Positions 58,463 to 64,000 of a DNA stretch of 64,000 bases are shown here, piece after piece. The position numbers and the translations under genes are program-made. The first letter of the stretch is position 1, and each line of letters opens with the position of its first letter. The notes under the pieces were generated by a model, which searched no databases, was not told where the DNA came from, and worked only from the letters and a program-made list of their open reading frames with translations. Origin of the DNA: Bacillota bacterium (lineage in GTDB: Bacteria > Bacillota > Clostridia > Peptostreptococcales > Anaerovoracaceae); the NCBI GenBank assembly GCA_017557505.1, contig JAFYYP010000007.1, positions 1 to 64,000 of the forward strand, written 5' to 3'.

Positions 58463-59104
58463 CTACTTTTTGATCACCAGGTTCTCGATCTCGAAGCCTT
58501 CGGCCTCCAGCGCCTCACGGGTCTTCTGGACGTCGTCGTTCGGGTCGGTGATCACGTACAGCATGGCATCTTCGCCGGACTGGGTCATGGTGAAATGCGT
58601 GATATTCGTGCCTTCCGACGCGGTGATGGAGCCGATCTTCGTCATGACGCCGGGCTGGTTGGGAACGCGCATCACGAACTTGTTGCCCTTGGTGCGGCCG
58701 CCCATCATGTCGATCAGGGCGTCGAACAGGTCGCTGTCGGTAACGATGCCGACCAGTTTGCCGTTCTCTATGACGAGCAGCGAGTTGATGCGGTTCTCGC
58801 GCATCACGAGCGCCGCGTCTTCGATGTAATCGTCCGGGCTGCAGGTGACGACCTCGGAGACCATGGCGTCGGCCACGGTGATCTTCGAGAGCAAGTAGTT
58901 GATCTCGTAGACGCTCAGGGAAGTCGCCTTGCTCGGGGAGACTCTTTCGATATCTCTGTCGGTGACGATGCCGACCAGCTTTTCTCCGTCCAGCACGGGC
59001 ACCTTTCTGAGCTTCTTGTCTCTCATCAGGCCGATGAGGGTATTGATGGATGCGCTCACCTGGATGGTGTACGGATCGCGGGTCATTCTATCTCTAACAA
59101 ACAT
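58463..59104 (-). CDS. CBS-pair protein with C-terminal ACT domain (AcuB-like)
   Basis: A 213-residue regulatory protein with two CBS motifs (ITDRD-type GIVTDRDIERV near 47, GIVTDSDLFDAL near 122) and an ACT domain from about 143 (VMRVPNQPGVMTKIGSITASEGTNITHF). It probably senses adenosine nucleotides and an amino acid. It lies downstream of the Trk genes in the same orientation but has its own promoter. Target unknown. Confidence 0.9.
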   Translation of the reverse strand: MFVRDRMTRDPYTIQVSASINTLIGLMRDKKLRKVPVLDGEKLVGIVTDRDIERVSPSKATSLSVYEINYLLSKITVADAMVSEVVTCSPDDYIEDAALVMRENRINSLLVIENGKLVGIVTDSDLFDALIDMMGGRTKGNKFVMRVPNQPGVMTKIGSITASEGTNITHFTMTQSGEDAMLYVITDPNDDVQKTREALEAEGFEIENLVIKK

Positions 59105-59131
59105 GGTATGCTCCTTTCTGTTCTACCCTTA

Positions 59132-59159
59132 ATTCTATCATTCCTGCAGTCATTTTCAA
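59132..59159 (-). promoter_or_regulatory. Promoter of the CBS-ACT gene
   Basis: On the minus strand TTGAAA (complement of 59154-59159) and TAGAAT (complement of 59132-59137) with a 16-base spacer, about 28 bases before the start. Confidence 0.6.
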
Positions 59160-59170
59160 CAGAAAAGTCT

Positions 59171-60637
59171 TCAGATCTTTTCCCTCCAGAAGCTCCTGGT
59201 GAAAGGCAGCATGACCGCGTAGATCTCGAGTCTGCCCGCCAGCATCAGGAAGCACATCAGCAGCTGTGCCGGCTGGCTGAACGCGTGATATTCCGCATAC
59301 ATGCCCATGGCGCCTGCGCCGGTCCCGATGTTGCAGAGCATGGCGCCGGAAGCGGTGAAAGCCGTCTGGAAATCCGATACCGGGTCGAACGTCAGCAGGA
59401 AAGCGCCTGCGAGGAACAGCGCGAAGAACGACAGCGTGTAGGCGACGGAAGAGTTCGCGATATTTGTGGGCAGGGGTTTGCCGTTCGTCTTGATGGTCAC
59501 GACCGCGTTCGGATGGATGCGCGTCGTAAAGCTGCGCCAGACCATCTTGCTCAGGATGACCACGCGGATCACCTTCAGAGCGCCGCCGGTCGAGGACGAG
59601 CAGCTTCCGATAAAGCTCAGTACTGTGAGGATCATCTTGGAGAACGACGGCCAGGCATTGAAATCCGCGCTGGAAAGGCCTGTCGTCGTCAGGAACGAAA
59701 CGGCCTGGTAGCCGCCGAAACGGAACGATTCTCCCAGCGTCGCATACGTGTGATGGATGAACAGATCCGCAGTCACGAGCACCATGCCTCCAGCAGCGAT
59801 GCCGAGGAACGCCTTCAGTTCCGTATTGTGGCGCAGCCGGTCGGTCTCCTTGCGCAGCAGCCGCACATACAGCGCGAAGTTGATGCAGGACAGCAGCATG
59901 AAGACTGCCAGAATGAGTTCGACCGCAGGCGTGGATATGTGCAGCAGGCCGTCGCTGTAGTTATGCATGCCGCCGGATGCGGACGTGCCGAAACTCAGGA
60001 TGAACGAATCGAACCACTTCAATCCGCACAGCTTCAGCAGAAGGACCTGAACGACGGTCATCGCGATATAGAAAACATAGATCAGCCGGGCTGTGCTCTG
60101 CCTGGCGAACGAGATATTGTCGGTATTGATGGCTTCCGTTTCCGTGGACAGGATGGAGCTTTCGCGCTCGAACGTAGACGGCAGCATGGAACGCATCAGA
60201 ACGAGGATACCGATGCCGCCGAGCCACTGCGAGAACGAGCGCCAGAACAGGATGGAGCGGGGCAGGCCGCTGACGTTCGTCAGGATGGTCGCGCCTGTCG
60301 TCGTATACGAGGAGATCGATTCGAACAGCGCGGAGATGAACGATTTCGTGACCCCGGTCAGCAGATAGGGCATGGCCCCCGCGAACGAGATGAACAGCCA
60401 GCTCAGCAGGATCAGCAGCATGCCGTCTTTTACCGTGATGTTGCGGTCCGCGTCGCGGTACAGCGTGGACAGCGTGGCGCCGATCGCCAGCGTGAATGCC
60501 GCGGGGATCAGGAAGCCCATGATGATCTGCGGGTTGCCGCCGAGCGCAGCAAGGAACAGGGGCACGGTCATGGCGAGCCCTGTAACGATCATCAGATGAC
60601 CCAGTATTCTTGCGATGCTTCGTTTGTGCAGGATCAT
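59171..60637 (-). CDS. trkH: TrkH/KtrB-type potassium transporter subunit
   Basis: A 488-residue membrane protein with eight core spans and selectivity-filter loops with TTTGAT (first), SFGTSASGG, TTTGLSSADF and SSSTGG, as in K+ transporters. It is the second of two adjacent TrkH genes; the starts and stops overlap (ATGA). The regulatory TrkA gene is upstream in the same operon. Confidence 0.95.
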   Translation of the reverse strand: MILHKRSIARILGHLMIVTGLAMTVPLFLAALGGNPQIIMGFLIPAAFTLAIGATLSTLYRDADRNITVKDGMLLILLSWLFISFAGAMPYLLTGVTKSFISALFESISSYTTTGATILTNVSGLPRSILFWRSFSQWLGGIGILVLMRSMLPSTFERESSILSTETEAINTDNISFARQSTARLIYVFYIAMTVVQVLLLKLCGLKWFDSFILSFGTSASGGMHNYSDGLLHISTPAVELILAVFMLLSCINFALYVRLLRKETDRLRHNTELKAFLGIAAGGMVLVTADLFIHHTYATLGESFRFGGYQAVSFLTTTGLSSADFNAWPSFSKMILTVLSFIGSCSSSTGGALKVIRVVILSKMVWRSFTTRIHPNAVVTIKTNGKPLPTNIANSSVAYTLSFFALFLAGAFLLTFDPVSDFQTAFTASGAMLCNIGTGAGAMGMYAEYHAFSQPAQLLMCFLMLAGRLEIYAVMLPFTRSFWREKI

Positions 60638-62100
60638 TTCTTACGGCTCCAGTAAACGGGTGTGAACAGCAGGATCACGGTAAACAGCTCCAGTCTGCCT
60701 GCGATCATCAGCACGGAGAGCAGCAGCTTGGCGGGAGCGGAGTAAAAGGCAAAGTTCTGTGTGGCGCCGACGGCTTCGAAACCCGGGCCGATGTTGGAAA
60801 GGCAGGCGATGACGCTGGACAAGGCCGTCGTCAGGCTGACGCCTTCCAGGGAGATGAGCGCCGTGGAGATGACGGTCGTGAACAGGAACAGGATGACGAA
60901 ACCTGCCACGCCGGACATGGTCTCCGCGGAGATCGTCGTGTCTCCGACCTTGATGGGGGAGACCGCTCTGGGGTGCAGTTTGCGGAACACGCCGCGGCGC
61001 ACGAGTTTGTAGACCAGGATGGCGCGGATGACCTTCATGCCGCCGCCCGTGGAACCGGCGCAGCCGCCGACGAGCATCAGCAGGAGCAGCACGAATTTGC
61101 AGGGCAGCGGCCACAGATCGAAGTCCGTGGTGCCGTAGCCTGTCGTGGTCATGATGGAACTCACCTGGAAGAATGCCGAACGCAGCGCTTCGGCGAAACC
61201 GTCGTAGAAATGGTGGATCATCAGCATGACCGTGATGAAAGCAGTCGAAACGCCGATGATGCCGACGTAGACCCGGAATTCCGGATCCTTGAAAATGCGG
61301 CCGGGCGTCTTGCGGTAGATGTTGCTGTACAAACTGAAATTGACGCCGCACATCATCATGACGATACCGATGACCCATTCGATGTAGCCGCTTCTGAACG
61401 CGCCGACGCTCGCGTTATAGCTGGAGAAACCGCCTGTGCCGACCGTGCCGAACGTATGCACGAGCGCGTCGAACAGGTCCATGCCGCCGAACAGGAGCAG
61501 CACGACTTCCATCCCGGTGATGACGAGATAGATCTTGTAGAGCGTGCGGGCCGTATCGTTGACCGTAAAGCTGATCTTGTCCATGGTCGGGCCTGTCGTC
61601 TCGGCGCGCATGATCTTCTGCCCGCCGATGCCAAGTTTGGGCAGGATCGCGATGGTGAGCACCAACACGCCCATGCCGCCCAGCCAGTGGGTGAAAGAAC
61701 GCCAGAACAGGATGCCGCGCGGCAGATGTTCGATCTCCGTCAGGATGGTGGATCCCGTGGTCGTAAAGCCGGAAGCCGTCTCGAAATACGCGTCGACGAT
61801 GTTCGGGATCGCACCGGACAGCACGAAGGGGATCGCGCCGATCAGCGACATGGCCAACCAGCTGACGCCCACGATGAAAAAGCCGTCCCGCATGCGCAGA
61901 TCTTCGCTGCGCTGACTCGGGATCGAGCGCATCACGATCTGGCCGGCCAGGATGACCGGCAGCGCGCACAGCAGGAAGATCTTGAAGACGTCCCACTCTT
62001 TATAAACAGCAGACACCGCAGCGGGCAGGAGCATAGCCGCTCCCACGACGGACGCCACGGCGCTGAGTACTTTTGCGATAAGTTTCCGGTTTAATAACAT
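60634..62100 (-). CDS. trkH: TrkH/KtrB-type potassium transporter subunit (paralog)
   Basis: A 488-residue membrane protein with the same architecture as the following gene and the filter loops TTTGST, GTVGTGGFSSY, TTTGYGTTDF and GCAGSTGGG. The two proteins have equal length and similar order of motifs but differ in many positions, indicating an old duplication. It starts next to the trkA stop, so all three are co-transcribed. Confidence 0.95.
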   Translation of the reverse strand: MLLNRKLIAKVLSAVASVVGAAMLLPAAVSAVYKEWDVFKIFLLCALPVILAGQIVMRSIPSQRSEDLRMRDGFFIVGVSWLAMSLIGAIPFVLSGAIPNIVDAYFETASGFTTTGSTILTEIEHLPRGILFWRSFTHWLGGMGVLVLTIAILPKLGIGGQKIMRAETTGPTMDKISFTVNDTARTLYKIYLVITGMEVVLLLFGGMDLFDALVHTFGTVGTGGFSSYNASVGAFRSGYIEWVIGIVMMMCGVNFSLYSNIYRKTPGRIFKDPEFRVYVGIIGVSTAFITVMLMIHHFYDGFAEALRSAFFQVSSIMTTTGYGTTDFDLWPLPCKFVLLLLMLVGGCAGSTGGGMKVIRAILVYKLVRRGVFRKLHPRAVSPIKVGDTTISAETMSGVAGFVILFLFTTVISTALISLEGVSLTTALSSVIACLSNIGPGFEAVGATQNFAFYSAPAKLLLSVLMIAGRLELFTVILLFTPVYWSRKK

Positions 62101-63444
62101 TTAGTGCTTCAGAAGTCCTTCCAGTTTCGGTACGGACGAAAGCAGGGACAGGATGATGACCCTGTCTCCGACCTGCACTTTCGTGCGGCCTGTCGGGATG
62201 ATGACGTCGTCGCCGCGGTGGATCGCCGCGATGATGACGCCCTCGGGGATATCCAGATCCAGCAGGGTCTTCTCGGTCAGAGGCATATGGCGTTCCGCCC
62301 AGACCTCGATGAATTCGGCCTGGCCCTGGATGAGCTGCGAGAAGATGACGATGCCGTCTTTCTGGATGAAGCGCAGGATATTGGACGCGCACATGTCCAC
62401 GGGGTTGATGATCATGGACACGCCGAGCGTTTCGGTCAGGGACGCGTAGTTCTTGCGGCTGACCTTTGCCACGACTTCTTCGATGTTGTGCTGCTTCGCG
62501 GTCAGCGACAGCAGAAGGTTCTCTTCGTCGAAGCCGGTCGCCGCCACGAAAGCGTCCATGTCGTCCATGTTCTCTTCGCGCAGCAGGTTCGTGTCGGTCG
62601 CGTCGCCGTGGAGCACGAGTACGCCGTTCAGCTTGGCGGACAGCCATTCGCAGCGCGAACGGTCCACCTCGATGATCTTGACGGCTGCGCCGAAGTCGGA
62701 CAGCATCTTCGCGAGGAAATAACCTGTCTTGCCGCCGCCGGCGATCATGACGCGCTTCAGATCCGTATAGACGACGTTTTCGTGGACCTTCTGGCTGATC
62801 TCCGTGATCCGCGCTTCCTGACCGATGATGTAGATCGTGTCGCCGGCCAGCAGTCTCGTGCTGCCGTTGGGCACGATGATCTTGCCGCCGCGCGAAACGG
62901 CCGCGATCAGCACGTCGGGCAGGATGCCTGGCAGGGCGCGCACCTGGGTGTCCACGAGGCCGGGGATCTTGTCGATCTTGAATTCCAGGATCGTGACCCC
63001 GTCCGCCAGGAACTTTCCGTCCTTCAGCGTGTATTTCTCGGTCAGGTACTTGTAGATCTCCTGCGCGCAGGCCAGGTCCGGGTTGACGATGTGGTCGATG
63101 CGCTGGGTCTTCATGATGAAGTCCAGCTGCTCCACGTGTTCCGGGGAACGCACCCGCGCGATGGTCTGCGGGCAGCCCAGTTCCTTGGCGAAACTGCAGA
63201 TGACGATGTTGCGGTCATCCTGGTCCGTCGCCGCGATCAGAAGGTCGTACGTCCAGATCTTCAGTTCCTTCATGACTTCGACCTGCTTCGCGTTCGCCGC
63301 GACCGTCAGGACGTCATAGCGCCCGCTGACCTTCTGGATCAGCGCTTCGTCTTTGTCGATCAGTGTGATCTCATTTCCGCCGCCCAGCAGGGCTTCTGTG
63401 ATGGCGAGCCCGAGCTTTCCGGCTCCTACGATTGCTACTTTCAT
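62101..63444 (-). CDS. trkA: Trk potassium uptake regulatory protein TrkA
   Basis: A 447-residue cytosolic protein with two RCK modules, each a Rossmann NAD-binding domain (VAIVGAGKLGLAITEAL at the start; MIAGGGKTGYFLAKML near 228) followed by a TrkA-C domain. It gates TrkH by nucleotide binding. It is the first gene of the K+ uptake operon with two TrkH genes and might serve both. Confidence 0.96.
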   Translation of the reverse strand: MKVAIVGAGKLGLAITEALLGGGNEITLIDKDEALIQKVSGRYDVLTVAANAKQVEVMKELKIWTYDLLIAATDQDDRNIVICSFAKELGCPQTIARVRSPEHVEQLDFIMKTQRIDHIVNPDLACAQEIYKYLTEKYTLKDGKFLADGVTILEFKIDKIPGLVDTQVRALPGILPDVLIAAVSRGGKIIVPNGSTRLLAGDTIYIIGQEARITEISQKVHENVVYTDLKRVMIAGGGKTGYFLAKMLSDFGAAVKIIEVDRSRCEWLSAKLNGVLVLHGDATDTNLLREENMDDMDAFVAATGFDEENLLLSLTAKQHNIEEVVAKVSRKNYASLTETLGVSMIINPVDMCASNILRFIQKDGIVIFSQLIQGQAEFIEVWAERHMPLTEKTLLDLDIPEGVIIAAIHRGDDVIIPTGRTKVQVGDRVIILSLLSSVPKLEGLLKH

Positions 63445-63466
63445 GTTTGCCTCAAATAATCATTGA

Positions 63467-63485
63467 GGGCGGCTTCAAGCCGCCC
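63467..63485. other. Hairpin between trkA and the zinc-ribbon protein gene
   Basis: GGGCGGCT (63467-63474) and AGCCGCCC (63478-63485) form a perfect 8-bp stem with a three-base loop. There is no T-run, so termination is doubtful; RNA processing or pausing is possible. Confidence 0.4.
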
Positions 63486-63490
63486 GGATC

Positions 63491-64000
63491 CTATTCTTCT
63501 TCTTCGTTTATACGGTTTGCCTTTTCGTAATGTTCCGCCAGTTCTTCCGCCTGGTCCTTTACGTTCTCCATCTCAGCCTTGGCTGCAAGCTCTGCCTTCA
63601 GCTTCTCGAGTTCGTCCTCTTCGAGCGGGAAATGCGCGCCGCACTTTCTGCACGTGACGGAATAATACATCTTGCGGCGGGCATGTGTGGCCAGGTCCAT
63701 CGTAACGAGCGTGATCGCGACGAGCGCGATGATGACGTTCAGCACTCTGAGCATGACGAGAACGCCGATCAGGGCCATCAGGATGGCATCTCTTGCGAGC
63801 AGGCCCTTCGTCTTTTTTGAATAGCGGTAGCGCTTGCCTTCGTGTTCGGCCGTCGTGCCGCAGAACGGGCAGGTCGCGTAAAAATAGTTGTCGTCGCTCA
63901 GACGCTTCTCGAACAGTCCTTCTTCGTCGCGCACGCTTTCCGGATTCAGGAACAGTTGCTTTTTACGGAAAAAGTCGCCTCTTTTACCGGGGATAGTCGT
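63491..64000 (-). CDS. Zinc-ribbon membrane protein of unknown function (5' end outside window)
   Basis: The frame is open to the right edge, reading TTIPGKRGDFFRKKQL before the GTG at 63934, so the start probably lies outside. The visible 169 residues have a zinc ribbon split in two halves: CPFC, then two membrane segments (AILMALIGVLVML, VIIALVAITLV), then CRKC, and an acidic coiled-coil-like C-terminus (LEKLKAELAAKAEME). Function unknown. It is 46 bases upstream of trkA, separated by a hairpin. Confidence 0.65.
   Translation of the reverse strand, partial: TTIPGKRGDFFRKKQLFLNPESVRDEEGLFEKRLSDDNYFYATCPFCGTTAEHEGKRYRYSKKTKGLLARDAILMALIGVLVMLRVLNVIIALVAITLVTMDLATHARRKMYYSVTCRKCGAHFPLEEDELEKLKAELAAKAEMENVKDQAEELAEHYEKANRINEEEE

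Noticed and set aside
1-64000. Mobile elements, prophage, CRISPR, rRNA or replication origin
   Set aside because: No transposase, integrase, phage structural gene, spaced direct repeats, rRNA segment or DnaA-box cluster was seen in the window.

Overview
The window is a dense, GC-rich (about 58% by eye) stretch of bacterial chromosome with short intergenic gaps, ATGA overlaps between co-transcribed genes, strong GGAGG-type ribosome binding sites, sigma70-type promoters and hairpin-plus-U-run terminators. A tldD/pmbA pair, a cobalamin-dependent MetH split in two, MnmA, bactofilin, AcnX, DUF4854-type and trigger-factor-like lipoproteins, and many metallopeptidases suggest an anaerobic, amino-acid/peptide-using member of the Bacillota (class Clostridia). 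The exact family cannot be named from sequence alone. I see no rRNA, prophage, insertion sequence or CRISPR array; there is one tRNA gene. No gap between genes exceeds about 235 bases.

Layout. 1-6175: end of a peptide ABC transporter, its binding lipoprotein, an M14-type carboxypeptidase, a fused HEYGH-domain/alpha-beta hydrolase and, convergently, an M28 aminopeptidase, together a peptide uptake and breakdown block. 6302-9886: a trigger-factor-like lipoprotein, then serC-serA behind a serine-codon attenuator. 10004-14724: MFS-like protein, three tiny membrane proteins, tRNA-Leu(CAG), an amino acid permease, a nitrilase-family amidase and a bactofilin. 14787-20100 (minus): a very large M16C metalloprotease lipoprotein with an SLH-like tail, a methyltransferase and a PlsC acyltransferase. 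20287-23924: typA, an RlmD-type rRNA methyltransferase and a Fe-S/GNAT protein. 24024-30322: a TetR-controlled run of seven genes (ABC exporter, acetyltransferases, GyrI-like protein, Ntn hydrolase, DUF218 protein) that looks like an efflux/detoxification operon. 30522-34965: two small membrane proteins behind a terminator/antiterminator leader, a metal-binding HMA protein behind a double operator, a methyltransferase remnant, a second M28 peptidase, a YgjV-like protein and an XRE membrane regulator. 35021-37717 (minus): pmbA and tldD. 37821-41682: aldo/keto reductase, EamA transporter, mnmA and a second nitrilase-family protein. 41774-45874: metF, a separate MetH reactivation protein and metH behind a methionine-codon attenuator. 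45976-52549: CPCC protein, possible BECR-type nuclease, Nudix hydrolase, GH3 enzyme, FAD oxidoreductase, a second HEAGH-domain protein, a membrane protein and a MATE exporter. 52636-54943 (minus): DUF4854 lipoprotein, SLC13/ArsB-type transporter and flavoprotein. 55036-58401: an AcnX large/small pair and an amidohydrolase, with a frameshift in two of the three genes. 58463-64000 (minus): CBS-ACT protein, two TrkH subunits, TrkA and a partial zinc-ribbon membrane protein.

The most interesting result is a pair of apparently classical, ribosome-mediated attenuators. The 28-codon reading frame before serC carries seven serine codons, four of them consecutive, and the RNA just after them can form a 14-bp antiterminator that excludes the terminator. 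The 25-codon frame before metF carries three consecutive Met codons and has the same layout. Serine feeds one-carbon units to MetF and MetH, so the two attenuators would sense both ends of one pathway by translation of control codons, where most Bacillota are known to use T-box or SAM riboswitch RNAs.
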